Below, piece after piece: positions 24,015 through 35,953 of a DNA stretch of 64,000 nucleotides. Each line of letters starts with the position of its first letter. The stretch's first letter is position 1. Position numbers and translations under genes: made by a program. The notes under the pieces were generated by a model. The model was given only the letters and a program-made list of their open reading frames with translations, was not told where the DNA came from and made no database searches. Source of the DNA: Gordionus sp. m RMFG-2023 (Eukaryota; Nematomorpha; Gordioida; Chordodea; Parachordodidae); the NCBI RefSeq assembly GCF_954871325.1, contig NC_088775.1, positions 62,597,561-62,661,560 of the forward strand. The letters are read 5' to 3'.

Positions 24015-24520
24015 CCTTCGGTTTTTTAAAAATTTGTATGTTGGTAGTATATATGTTAGCGTCAATGTGTTTTTTCCGGCAATGTGATATTTTTTCAACT
24101 TTAAATCATTTTTTGAGCGCTTTTTTTTTAAATTTAAAAATCTGATTTTACCAGAAATGTATTTCTTTATGTTTGAAATACCTACCCTAAAAATTCCAGA
24201 CAATTTTTCCATGAACTTTTAAGCTTAATATGATTTATATTAGATTTTCCATATATTTTTTATATAAATTATAAATGACTAAAAGGTTAATAGCAAAATT
24301 GTCTACAATTCATAAGATAGGTATGCCAAACATGATAAAGGAGGCTTAATAATTATTTATAGGTGAGTGACCGAATATATTTCAGGTAAAATCCAATTTT
24401 TAAATTAAAAAAAACGCGCTCAATGATTTAAAGTTGTAAAAATAACACTGCTGGAAAAAACACATTGACGTTAAATATACACTAACTAATACAAATATAA
24501 AATTTTACTTTTCCAATCGG
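24015..24520. repeat. Fold-back element (inverted arms of about 120-140 bp)
   Basis: The left arm (about 24,020-24,160) holds ttagcgtcaatgtgtttttt, caactttaaatcatt, gagcgc and aaaatctgattttacc. The right arm (about 24,380-24,510) holds the reverse complements ggtaaaatcc, gcgctc, aatgatttaaagttg and aaaaaacacattgacg. The loop is about 220 bp. The structure could form a long hairpin. No protein is supported; the open frame over the left arm is a by-product. Confidence 0.65.
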
Positions 24521-24695
24521 ATTACTTTTTAACATTTACCCATCTTTAAAAATGCCAAAATTTGAAAATACACAATTTTAAATATCTCAAGAAATAATTA
24601 CCCTAAAAATATATTTTAAATTTTTACTAGATAGTTCTAGAATAACCCTTTACTATGATATAAAATTTATTATATTTAAATTAAGGTCAATAACC

Positions 24696-26556
24696 CAGGC
24701 GCGTACACAGGAATTTGGTCTAAGGGGGGGGGGGGGGATAATAAATTTTTTTGAGAAATATTATTGTTTTTTAAAATATCAAGCATAAATTTATTAGGAC
24801 TAATAACTATTCCTAATACACAATTTTAAATTAATGTGAATTATAAAAAAATTATATGTAAAGAATCACTTAAATGACCCAAAATAGAAATTTGAATTTT
24901 TTGAGCCTTTACACAAAAAGTTTCTTAGGAATAATTGTATTTTGTATGTTATATATTTACAATGTAAAATCCAATCTTCGTTGGAATTGAGCTAATTTTT
25001 CAATTATCTCATCCTTGCTTGTCGTCAAATGCCTATGAATATTCAAAAAATCCAAACCTTGCAATCTACTTTCACATGTTGTACTTCTTGGTATGTTTTT
25101 CAGAGACCTGCAGGCCCGGCTCCTGGGCCGGACAATATTTTAATTTTTTTAATTATACCAAGGCCGGGCCCAAAATTTTTTTTAAAAAACACCCGGGCCG
25201 GACCTAAATTTTTTTAAAAAAACACCCAAAACAGCCTATATTTGAAATCGTTATTATTAGCTATAAAAATCAAAAATAAATATAATTTATTTTTTAAAAA
25301 TCCAGGCCGGGCCTGAAAATTTTATTTTAAAAGAAGCCGGGCCGAGCCTGTAAATTTTAAAAAAAAGCCGAGCGGCCTAAAAAATTTTTTAAAAATAGCG
25401 TAAAAAATCTTTAAAAAAAATCTGGGCCGTGCCCTGCAAATGGTACTTCTGCAGGCCTCTGTTATTCTTCTTAAAAAAGAGAGTGTTTATAAACCCTTTT
25501 AATACATTGGGAATTTAATCTAAAATGTATTTGAAATAATGCAGAGCATCCATAGCATTTTTTGGGACTATATCAACTATAGTTAATCTTATAAACATAG
25601 TTATTCAGCTAGTAAGGCATCATAAGATACTTTAGCATCTTCATAATAAAAATCTAACAAATATTTTTTTTTCTATCACCATCTGAAAAAGGTTGGGAAG
25701 GTTTTTGTGGAAGTAATATTTGCAGATGTAAGTGCTGCATGATATATTAAAAATTCATTTATTTGGGTTATAAATATATCTGCATCTAAGATAAACTCTT
25801 CTACTGATCCTATATTAATGTTTTAACGATGAGCTTGCCTTGCTGTCGAGGGAGACAAATATTAAACACGTATAGCTCTGCTTTTGACTCAACAATAAAA
25901 TATAAAATATGAAATTCTTCATCAACATTAGCCCTAATTTCCTTAAGTTCTGATAAAATGCTCTCCGCTATTCTCATCTTCTTAATCAAATCATTGTCAT
26001 GTTTTTGAAAAGTAATACTTAAAATAGTTGTATAATTAAATAATACATTCTAATGAGAAATAAAATTTGGAATAAGCATTGAATCCAATAATTTTCTTGC
26101 TTCTGAGGAAATATTTCTTTCAGGCCATTGTAATATTTCAGTAATAGCAAATAATTGGCTCTTCTAACTCCTTAATAGCTGTTAGTGCTTGATGGAAGAG
26201 GCTCTATCTCGTTGGACAAGGTTGCAATTTCTAATCCCTGTTGGACCAGAAGTTTCAGAAATAATTATTATTTGACTAGAAATTTGAAAATGGTAGATAA
26301 ATTTTACGCCACTAAAAATTTGAAAATAATGTAAATATTACGCCGGAAAACTTGAAATCGAAATTAATTGATAAAATAACTTATGAATGTGATAATAAAT
26401 GTAATATAATATATATTTAATATGAGTTACGAATAAATATTAACAAATATAAATTAATATAAACAATAATATTTTTGAAAAATATATCCGGCATCTGCAT
26501 TTTTTGGCTTTGGGGGGATTTGTCCCCCTGCCCCCCCCCCGCTGCGTACGCCAATG
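24696..26556 (-). mobile_element. hAT element copy 1 (1.86 kb) with exact 8-bp target duplication
   Basis: Ends CAGGCGCGTACACAGG and GCTGCGTACGCCAATG are imperfect inverted repeats. They are flanked by an exact 8-bp direct repeat, caataacc (24,688-24,695 and 26,557-26,564). G- and C-runs lie just inside both ends. The minus strand encodes broken hAT transposase: a middle part around 25.5-26.25 kb and a C-terminal part (CESRLQGLDFLNIHRHL, EIIEKLAQFQRRLDFTL) around 25.10-24.97 kb. A nested G+C-rich MITE at 25,101-25,461 splits the gene. Same family as the copies at 35.7-38.9 and 38.9-40.9 kb. Confidence 0.85.
25101..25461. mobile_element. G+C-rich MITE nested in hAT copy 1
   Basis: Ends CAGAGACCTGCAG and CTGCAGGCCTCTG are near-perfect inverted repeats. 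Between them, blocks such as gggccgggcctg alternate with A/T runs at a period of a few tens of bases. The same insertion is at the same place in the two other copies (38,064-38,429; 39,378-39,689), so it predates their spread. The flanking octamers (atgttttt / ttattctt) match only in part. Confidence 0.7.
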
Positions 26557-26726
26557 CAATAACCTGAAATAGAAAACCATAGATATCTATAAAAAACTGC
26601 TATTATTATCTTTCAAAATACTACCTAATATTTGTATAAAATATGAATGGGATGAATACTGGGCTAAGAATTGAACTTTAAAATTAAGTTGTATGGTTTA
26701 AATCCCATTTTATACCTATCAAAGAC

Positions 26727-26965
26727 CAGCTGAGGTACTATTTCACGGCTCGCTTTTCAAAAAATTTTTCGGCTGGGCTAGAATTTTATATTTAGAACCG
26801 GCCCGGATTTTTTTTAAATATATTCTATTTATTTTAATTTTTATAGCTAATAATAGCGATTTAAAATATACGGCCCAGCTATTATTTCTAAAAAAACTTT
26901 GGCCTGACCTGACTCGGGTATATTTTAAAAAAATTAAAATACGGCCCGGCTCGTGGCGTTCTTCC
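26727..26965. repeat. G+C-rich MITE-like repeat, solitary
   Basis: Begins agctgaggtactatttcacg and ends near ggcccggctcgtggcg. Internal blocks are cggctgggct, accggcccgg, acggcccagct and tggcctgacctgactcggg. The start resembles the cagaagtaccatttgcaggg end of the MITE in hAT copy 1, so it is probably a relative inserted independently. Confidence 0.45.
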
Positions 26966-27559
26966 AAATAGATAGTAATTTCTTTTTTTTTAAAGTGGCC
27001 AATATGCAAAATAATAAAATTAAAACTAAAATCCTAAAAACCCCAGACTATTGCATTTTTTTGAATATTAAAAAACGCAAAAAAGCGTTTACCAAATTGT
27101 ACTATAATTATTATACAAACGCAAAACTCCCTAATTTGGAAGCATTGTAAGGAATAAATAATAAAGATTTTGTAAAGAGTAATAAAGTAACTATGATAAT
27201 AAAAACCCAATAATCTCTTAACCCCACCCAAGGATGGGCCCTCGCCTCACAAAAAAAATTTTTTTTTCTGATTTAACATTTATGACCGTTTATTTTTTAA
27301 CAAATAATTCTCATATTTGTCAAAATAATCTCTCAAAATTTTATTTTCTTAAAATGATAAAACAAAATAAATATATTTGACATAAAGTCATATAGAAAAT
27401 TAATTCCAAGGGCAAAAGGTTACATCATCATATTTCTAAGAAATTAAATTACGTATTCATATCCTATTTATTAATTTCAACAACTTATAAAATTAATAAA
27501 CATCTATTATTTCTCACCAAAATAATTTAAATGTCTACAAAGAGAAAGAAGTAATTTCA

Positions 27560-28215
27560 ATTCCAGTAATGTGCTGCAACCCCTTTCGTGTGAAATAATA
27601 TGTTATGATCTTAGATGGGTTATTCCATGGATGATACAATTTAATTTCATCATATCGATTAATCAAATAATTTTTGTTCTTGCCGGAAAAATCTCAATAA
27701 TTTATACTTTTCTGATGGAGATGTTACCAAGTATAAAAACAAAAAAAACCTTTTAACCTCTACAACCATGAGAATGATTTTAGGACAAGGCAGAATGGTA
27801 TTTTTTGCAGCTGCACATGGCAAAACTCCTTGTGAAAGTTTAGGGGGCATTACTAAGAAGGTAGCTAATGTTGTTAAACGAGTCGATTTGAGCTGATTTT
27901 TAAAAACGGCTAACTCAACGTAAGCCTGAAGAATTTGCTCATAGATGGCAAAAAGGTGCGGACATTTATTAGCTAAATCTCAAGGCTTTGGAAATATTTT
28001 TGTGGCTAAAATCTTGAGTTAGCCTTTTTTTAAAATTTAAATCGAGCCATTTAACAACACTAAAGGTAGCTGCTAGAGCAAGCCTCTAACGTACTTATGA
28101 TAATCATATACTAACACCTATAGATTTATGTAATTATTGGAAAATTAATATCCCTGCGATTCAATATATATTCGTCAGCAACATCGATTATATAAGCATG
28201 GTTCCAAATTAGTGT
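27560..28215 (+). pseudogene. Decayed transposon-borne gene with FFAAAHGK motif
   Basis: Reading across frames, one sees IYFSDGDVTKYKNKKN (about 27,700), then FFAAAHGKTPCESLGGITKK (about 27,800), and after a MITE VAARASL and YDNHILTPIDLCNYWKINIP (about 28,070-28,160). From memory, a dispersed animal protein family has SDG..sqYKNrKN followed by FFATSHGKsPCDgiGGtvKR; I cannot give its formal name and take it to be transposon-borne. The copy is disrupted by frame changes and by the MITE at 27,867-28,062. The SDG aspartate could be catalytic, but that is a guess. Confidence 0.5.
27867..28062. mobile_element. hAT-type MITE (196 bp) inside the FFAAAHGK pseudogene
   Basis: Inverted ends aatgttgttaaacgagtcga and tcgagccatttaacaacact(a) are flanked by aaggtagct on both sides (27,858-27,866 and 28,063-28,071). 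The ends match the hAT at 52,102-55,614 (AGTGTTGTTAAACGG) and the MITE at 47,306. There is no coding capacity, so it was probably mobilised by a relative of the 52.1-kb element. Confidence 0.75.
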
Positions 28216-28599
28216 CAAAAGCTTGGCTCACTTCACGCTTAAAGGGTAACATAACAGTTTTAATTTTGTTTATAACTCGGTTTCTTTTTTGTTATTTGCA
28301 AAACTCATTGAGGAATTAATAGGTACCAATTAAGCATTAAATTTTAGACAAAACCAGTTATTCAGATCTTCTATATTGTCCATTATGCCATGATACTTTG
28401 ACAATTATTCTTATTTTGCTAATAACCTTTTATTTCTTATATTGTCTAAATGAAACGGTTAAAAGGATACACAATTAAGTACTAAATATTTTAAATTTTC
28501 AGAATAAAGGCTTTAGGTCACTTTTAATCGTGAGCTTGGCGTTGGCCAAAATTTTATTTCTCATAATTTTTTCCTTTATACTGGCTAAATACATTGAGA

Positions 28600-28700
28600 C
28601 CTTCATGGCCCGGGTATAGACCTAATATTATATTTAATTGCGGGCCTGGGCCGGGCTTGGGTTCTTAAAAAATTTTTAAATAGGCTTGAGCATTAAATTT
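28600..28700. repeat. G+C-rich repeat, left flank of the retroelement region
   Basis: Starts gagaccttcatggcccggg and contains gcgggcctgggccgggctt. It pairs in style with the inverted block at 33,120-33,247, which ends ccatgaaagtctc. The two may be the ends of one element later opened by the retroelement. No target duplication confirms it. Confidence 0.4.
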
Positions 28701-29319
28701 TTATTTAAATTTAGTTTATTTTAAGGATATTTAATTGAAGAAATTAACAAATCATTGTAATTTCATTAGTAGTATTTACTACACTATTCCTACACACCTT
28801 GGAGAGTGCTAATTTTGTTTAATTGTTTGTTTATTTAAAATCGCAAATTTAATATCTTACTTATACTAACAATAACTTTAAAATTCATCAATATTATTTT
28901 AATTTTAGGGATTCTATTGGACAATATCATGTTTTATATCTATGTGCAACTGCTTGTATAAATTAGGTTTATTAATCTATTATAGGATAAAATGCATCAA
29001 TCTATAACTTTTGACATAATATATGATATAATAATTTAATAAAATTTTTATTATAACAGATATATTAAAACCTTTTCTTTATATATTATAAATCAAAAAT
29101 GGCATAAAACAATAGTATTTTCTTTTAGATAAAATAAAAATCGAGAAATACTTAAAAAATTACAACCTCAGGAATATAAATTATTTGAAAATAATTCATT
29201 AAAGAGCAAAGTATGTTATAATTTCACTATAATAATAGACAAACTTAATCAAAAAATTGAGTTCAATGTAAAAAATGTCGGACATACTTAAATATTCACG
29301 GAAAGTAGGGTTTTCACAT

Positions 29320-32300
29320 TTATTTTCTCAAAATATTAGGTAAACCAAAATTTGTGATCACTTAATATGGTACGTCCTCCAAGAGCACTAAACCAACCTG
29401 TGGACCCGCAGATGCCCGTACTTGAATTTCCAAATCAGGAGCTCACGCATAACTCACTAGAAGCTCCGCCATACGATCCAGGGTCGGCGGCGATGATCTC
29501 GGCCATGAAAGCAATCTCAACCCAAATGGCCTCGTTATCTACCCGAATGGACAGACAAGAAAGACGCAGGGGATCACCATCCCCTGCGTTAGCGTCTACG
29601 CCCATGAGGAGGGAAAGTAGTCCACCACACCGCCTCCCCGTCTACCGCTTGTCCCTGTTGTCCCGGAAGCACCGCTTACGCCTGAAGAACTATACAATAG
29701 GCTAACTAAGGTCTGGGCTGGCCTCAACCAGGATTTACTGGAACCCAGATGCAAGGCCAACGATTGCGACCGGCATGAGATAAAACATATTGCCGATGTC
29801 TTTGAACTTCTATCAGTCGAATCGGATCCCAGGCTAATAAAAGTTATGACTAAAAGAATAAGAGTCTTAGCTTTGGCTATCCATTGGAACTGGCAAACGT
29901 CTAGATGTTTTATCAGGACAAATACCTGTGCGGGGAAAACATAAACATCTTCCATGAACCGCGGCCCTTTCAAGGAGGCCTGAAAAGAAGGATGCGACCT
30001 CCATCCGCGGTAAGAAGAGGAAGTAAACCGCACCATCATGAATCCGATTTCACCCCTATTACCTCCCTCTTCCTCCAACTGATCCTATTCATCTTCCTTC
30101 TATCCCCTCTACTTCTAATCCGCAAATAGCAGAAACAGGGACTGCTATTCCGGGCAACTGCCCACCGGCCCGAAGGGTGAGAACAGCACAGCTCCCATCA
30201 TGGCTAGCAGCGTCTACATGAGCGGGAGGGGTAGGAACAGTTTGCAATATTTTTTGAGGGGGAAGGGGGTAAGCTGCTTTAATGGGGGTAGGATAAATTT
30301 TTTGGGGGGTTATCTATTAAATTTTGAGATGAAATAGGGCAAAATTTATTTCTGTAAAAATTAATACTTTTATTATAGTATTATTATAATACAATTCATC
30401 GACCAAATCTATATATTGCAAACATGCATACACATTGTTTTCCAAATAAACTATCCTTTTAAATGTAATTTAAAAGGTTTAGATATTTCAGCAAGCTCAT
30501 AATGCCATAATAATTAATTCATTGTAAATAATGGTTTTAAATCTAAATAAATTCTTTATATTCACAAAATATCGATGTTGTTAGTAGAGATAGATTAATT
30601 TAAGTTATCCTTTATAAATTCTTTGAAAAGAGTATCAATAAATAAATAGGTGAAAATAATGATAAGGAGACACCGCCGCCGAAGGTGGCACAAGTTTTTT
30701 AGGGGGTAGGCAAAGGTTTTTGAAGGGGGTTTGCATCCAGTGAAAATCCTGTCATGTAGACGCTGATGGCTAGCTATAGTAAACAAATACTTAAGGGAAC
30801 TGAGACACCGACTGTTCTTATCAAACGTTAATGATAACGATTCAAGTGTAGACGTGCCTGAGATAATCAATAACAATAATCAAACCGTCTCTGGGCGCGC
30901 AAGACGCTAGCCCTGCATCCGAATCCGACGTTCCGTCGTTTCTATCGGAAGACTCTGGGATTCCTGAATGGTGGATGCCAAGCCCCCAACGTCTCTACCG
31001 TCAAGCAGCTCTGGTGATAGTAGCGAAGTCTCGTCTATCGTGTCGGCGCTACAAGATCCTATGTATAGCGACGATCCCGATTCTGATGTGCCCCAGGTAG
31101 GGTCAACAGCAGCTCCAGATCTGACTGGTATCCTTAATGGTACGTCAACGTTGGGGGCCGCAGTTCCTTTACAGACGAAAAAATAACCAATAATAATAAT
31201 CAATACTTTAGATACTATGGGTCAGCGGCGGTACATTATAAATATCACTATATAATAAAGCAACTATTAGCAGCAGATGTTATAGAGCTAGCCAACTAGC
31301 CCCAGATCTGCTCACCCCTTTTCATAATACCAAAAAGCGATGGCTTCCTCAGAGTCACTAGCGATTTTTCCGAAGTATCCAAAAACTTCTTACATTATCC
31401 CTTCCGATTAAAATCAATCCCGCTAATGTCCACTAAACTGGATCAAGACAAATTTGCCTGCAAAATTAACATTCGCTCAGCCTTCTTCTCAATACCCTAG
31501 CTACTCAAGTAAAGAGATTCTTTGGCTTCAAATTTAACAACGAAACCTACGCCTACAATGTTCTACCCATGGAGGCCTCCTTCAGCCCATACTGCTTGCA
31601 AGCAATAATACTAGATGCATGTGCAAAAACATTAAAAAGGCAAATTACAACGTCTACTTAGATGACATCCTAATCTACGGCGACAACGAAAATGATGTGA
31701 AATGGTATACCCGATCGTTACGCTGCCCCTAGAAGGGTGGGGGCTACAGATAGCCCCAGAGAAATCTGTCCTTAACCTGGTCACCCGTATCACCTACTTG
31801 GGAGTTCCAATCGACCTCGAGCTCAAAACAGTCACCGCCGATAACACCACAAGAAGGAGTCTAGAAAAATGTCTGCCATCTTTAGACAACATTCCTACCA
31901 ACATATGGATATAGAAAGAGAACTAGCTGCCAGAGTTCTCGGGGTAGTTAATCATTACGCCTATACAATTACAGGAATGTCCAGACTCTTCTCCCCCTAC
32001 TATGTTACCATGAATAGTAGCCGGCTAACACCTGTAGTCGATACATTCCTTTCCTTCCGCAAAGCAGAAAAGATCATCCAAGAGTTCAACACGCTCCTCT
32101 CATTACGATATTACGCCAACGCGCCGTTATACGTGGATGCATCAAACTCGCACATCGGCATAAACTTCTGGCATGTGGACAACCTCTCAATAACATACAG
32201 CGAGGCATGTCTATTATTCGAAATCCCTACCCATGCCATCTCCCATATAAGCGCAAAAGAAGTCTTAGCTGTCGGAATGGGTGCTATAAAGGCGATTCAC

Positions 32301-32861
32301 AGGAACAATGAGCACCCAATGATAATCACACACTCATCTGTAGCGTTCTATTCCTTTAGAAAAGGTGGATCAAGATCCCCGTCCATTGAGATTGTTATTT
32401 CACAAATATTATTCAAATTAGGACTAGCAAACTTCACCGCGATATCCTAAAATATCTAATGGCTACCATCAGAGGAGAACCACACCGATGCGCCTTCAAG
32501 GGATTGAATGGCTGAAAGAGAACACCTAGACCTCTTTGAGGGCATAATACTCGCAGCAGCAATCACCCTCTAGCAACAAGAAACTTCCTTATTCGGAGAA
32601 GAATCAACTGTCGATACCCCATCACTAATATCTGGACTATCCGTACCTGATGACTCAACAATTACCTATCAATGGAGCAACTTATCCATCCATTCTAAAG
32701 ATCTATGAACATTATACTATAAGTTAATCAAATTTCTTCCTACAATAACAATAATCTAAGAACGATTCTTCCGTGCGATATTTATTTCTAAAAATACTCT
32801 ATATTATAACGATTATACTTATTATTGTTATTTTCTCAAAATATTAGTTATACCAAAATTT
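29320..32861 (+). mobile_element. Reverse-transcribing element fossil A (LTR/DIRS-like)
   Basis: Markedly less A+T-rich than its surroundings. Parts in order are a polar gag-like region (from 29,367), a reverse transcriptase (about 31,290-31,910, with VYLDDILIYG near 31,655) and an RNase H-like region (about 31,960-32,450, with LYVDASNSHIG and ISAKEVLAVG). A near-identical block of about 34 bp lies at 29,320-29,354 and 32,828-32,861 and may mark terminal repeats. The element is broken in several places and holds a MITE at 30,208-30,765. Exact class unresolved. Fossil B at 55.8-57.8 kb looks like the same family. Confidence 0.6.
30208..30765. mobile_element. hAT-type MITE (558 bp) inside fossil A
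   Basis: Inverted ends CAGCGTCTACATGA / TCATGTAGACGCTG are perfect over 14 bp. They are flanked by an exact 8-bp duplication, atggctag (30,200-30,207 and 30,766-30,773). G-rich blocks (gaggggta, agggggtagg) lie near both ends. There is no transposase. It inserted after the retroelement, and its exact ends and duplication suggest a fairly recent event. Confidence 0.88.
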
Positions 32862-33119
32862 GATTAAAATAAAGCCTTAGGAATACGGAAACCATAAAGG
32901 ACGAAGTATTCGGTTATATCCCATAAAATTTTCTTCTTTTTATTCAATTAGAAATGATAAATTGTTGATAATAACTTATTTTTAAATGATCATTTGAAAT
33001 TTTATTTTAAAATTTTTTTTATTTCATTATTATTATTATATAATTACTTAATAAAATATTACATTTCCATTAGTATTATTTCAGCATAAATATATATAAA
33101 ATGATTTAATGGGATTGGA

Positions 33120-33247
33120 AAATTTTTTTAAGCTTATTACTGGCTTGGGAATTTTTTTAAATGCAGGCCGGGCTGGTCTTGGGCTTACAAATTTTTTTAC
33201 GGCGGACCTAGGCCTGGCTTAGTCATGAAATGCCCATGAAAGTCTCT
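33120..33247. repeat. G+C-rich repeat, right flank of the retroelement region
   Basis: Contains gcttgggaattttt, aggccgggctggtcttggg and ggacctaggcctggc, and ends ccatgaaagtctc. It shares blocks with the repeat at 13.43-13.59 kb. See 28,600-28,700 for the possible partner. Confidence 0.4.
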
Positions 33248-33471
33248 AAAGCCTAAAGCATTGGCATAAATTCTAAAATTAGTACAATTGTTCAGCTAAC
33301 TTTAACAGAGGTCATAAGATATTAGATAATTTAAAGAAAGTTAAATTAAAATAACCAAGGGAAAATTAAAAATACCTAATCAGATTTTTTCATTGACGAA
33401 ACCCGGTTGGGCTTTGCTCCCAAAAATAATTTCGTAGCCCCCCTCTCACCCTAGATAAATTTTGGCTACTG

Positions 33472-33546
33472 ATTTAAAGTGAAAATTTTAATGTAGATTT
33501 AAAGTGAAAATTTTAATGTAGATTTAAAGTGAAAATTTTAATGTAG
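33472..33546. repeat. Three tandem copies of a 25-bp unit
   Basis: The unit (gat)ttaaagtgaaaattttaatgta repeats three times with almost no change; only the last junction differs. It is a recent short tandem expansion. Confidence 0.9.
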
Positions 33547-34241
33547 GTTGTTATAGTCATCATTAGAATCGAATGGGATTCGAGATATATGACTCAAAAG
33601 CATTATGACCATTTAGGTTGTCTCCATGGTACCCCACTCCTCCTTTTCTTATAATTTTTAGAATACATATTTACATTCCTAATTATACAAAAAAATATGC
33701 GCAGCGCCTTCTATCACGATAGAGATACGATATAATAACTTCACTAATTGTATGGGGGTCGGTTAAATTAAGTATCATGACTGTGTCTTCACAAAATTGG
33801 AGAAACCCAGATTCACCTTCTATTCCAGTTATTTTTATTTCCTACCCCCCTAAGATCCTACTGACTCTCACTTGATCTAGGACATGTAGATTCAATCTGT
33901 AAAAGGACTGAGATACGGTATTGATTATTTATAAAATACGTGTATATAAAGGTGTTAAGAGGAAACACATAATTCAACAATGCCCAAGCGAAATATTAGT
34001 AGAATCATAATGATATCTGCGGATATTTATTATGTTTTAAACTTTATTTAAGATATAAATGGAAGTTTTATGTTGCAAGACTTAATGTCCATGCCACTAG
34101 CGGAAAGTTTTAATATAAATGATTCAAACATATTTTTTATATATCTTACTTTAAAGGAAAATTGGAACTCTAGTGCAAAAAGATTTTATATATAACATAA
34201 GGTAGCTGAATTCTATGATGTCCTCTGCATAATTAAAAATT

Positions 34242-34920
34242 TATTATAACAATATTTATACATTATTTAGCTTCTTCTAGTGGTAATGAAGAATAAACCA
34301 TTATTTAATTTTATATTATTACTATATAATGGCTTTCCGAATTATTGATTTTGTATAAATTACTATTACCCATCCCACCCTGACACAGCCGAAAGGGTTA
34401 TAAGTAAGATAAAGTTAATCGAAATTATAGTAAGATTTAGATGTTAAAATATTTAAAAGTTAGCATAATTTTTGGGGGTTGAGTTTATAGTTGGATGGAG
34501 AGCTCTGGATAAGCGGATGTTTGGACCTATGATAAATAGATTGAGCACATTAAACAAAGGCAATAAGGCATAAATCTTGATGATATTAAGTACAAGTATG
34601 AAGTTATGTAATAAACAAAGCCAAGTCAAGGGATACAGATATTTTTGTATATGATTTGTAAAATATATATATACACCATTCAAAGAGCCTTGTTCCTTTT
34701 ATAAATTGAACTCTGATGCAAGGAAATTAAATATATATAAATTGAAAATTTATTATAACAATATTTGTACATTATTTAACTTTTTCCAGTGGTAGTGAGA
34801 ATTACCAATTATTTAATTTTACATGATTGCTGTATAATTTATCTGGCTTTCCCAATTTATTAATTGTATATATACCTATTAATCACTCCATCGATGCAAG
34901 ACCAAATGGGTGATGAGTAG
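34242..34920. repeat. Diverged direct repeats of about 170 bp, 500 bp apart
   Basis: Units at about 34,242-34,410 and 34,744-34,920 share aaatttattataacaatatt, acattattta, ccagtggta/ctagtggta, ggctttcc and tattaat/attgatttt blocks. Each ends in a less A+T-rich tail (acacagccgaaagggttata and gcaagaccaaatgggtgatg) that is also partly alike. They could be two copies of a short interspersed element. No poly(A) tail or target duplication was seen. Confidence 0.5.
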
Positions 34921-35953
34921 AGGAGGTGCTTGCGTCATAGGTACTCCTTAGAGGTCTTCAGAGTGCAGGGGGGAAAGAGAGTAAAGGTCACTGATTAGAC
35001 ATTTTAAAAACCTGACAAATGTTAACGCTTAAATGTGTTAATATTTATTTTTAAAAATGAGACAAAAATCAGTTCAATAATGACCTGAAACCATTCCCTG
35101 AGCTAACCTTAAACTGCTGCCAGATAAAAAATTATTGGTTAAAGATTTATAAGTATATACTACCCCATAATTAGGTGCGAGATTTTTTTAAAAGGCTTCC
35201 CATGTTTCTGTATCCTCTAGAAACCCGAAGCCAATCGCTGAGGCCTCTCTGATGACTTAAACATAACATTATTCAATTATACAATGGATACTTCTTATGA
35301 TGTTGAACATAAAATTATCCCTATTTTAGTGACGCAATTAGGGTCGTACTCCCCACCCCGTATTAGAGAGTGCTGCCCATGTTTTTAAAATGTATTCAAC
35401 AATTTCGCATAAATTGGAAATTGGCTAATTACTCCAACAACTTAAACAATTACACTACACCTAATATATATATATATCCGATGGTTAGAGTCTAGATGCT
35501 TATTAAGATTTAGACGTGTGGAAAAAATAGCAGAGGGCTTTATCGAGAAAAATTTCCTGGTGGTAAATGTAAAGCAAATAGGGTAGATACCTAAGAAAAA
35601 AGGGTATCACTGGAACTAAAGATTACACTAGGTAGAGATCTTATTGAATATACGAGTAGAGGCATAATAAATAAATAAAAGAAGTATTATTAAATTTAAT
35701 CCCCCCCCCTCCAAGCCAAAAAATGAAGATGCCAGATATATTTTTCAAAAATATTATTGTTTACATTAATTTATATTTGTTAATATTTATTCCTATCTCA
35801 TATTATATATATATTTAATTACATTTATTTATCACATTCATCTACTAAGTTATTTTATTAATTAATTTCGATTCGAGTTTTCATTGGCGTAATATTCACC
35901 TATTATTTTCAAATTTCTAGTGGCGTAATATTTATCTACCATTTTCATATTTC

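Larger units (their letters stand above)
33250..35690. other. Non-coding stretch with small repeats
   Basis: A+T-rich DNA without a supported gene. It contains a 25-bp triplet repeat at 33.47 kb and a spaced duplication at 34.24 and 34.74 kb, described separately. Confidence 0.4.

Noticed and set aside
29596-31203. Minus-strand open frames within fossil A
   Set aside because: The element's own recognisable domains are on the plus strand; these are shadows of less A+T-rich sequence.
28600-33247. One large element bounded by the two G+C-rich blocks
   Set aside because: The blocks are inverted and similar, but the flanks give no target duplication; kept as two separate repeats.
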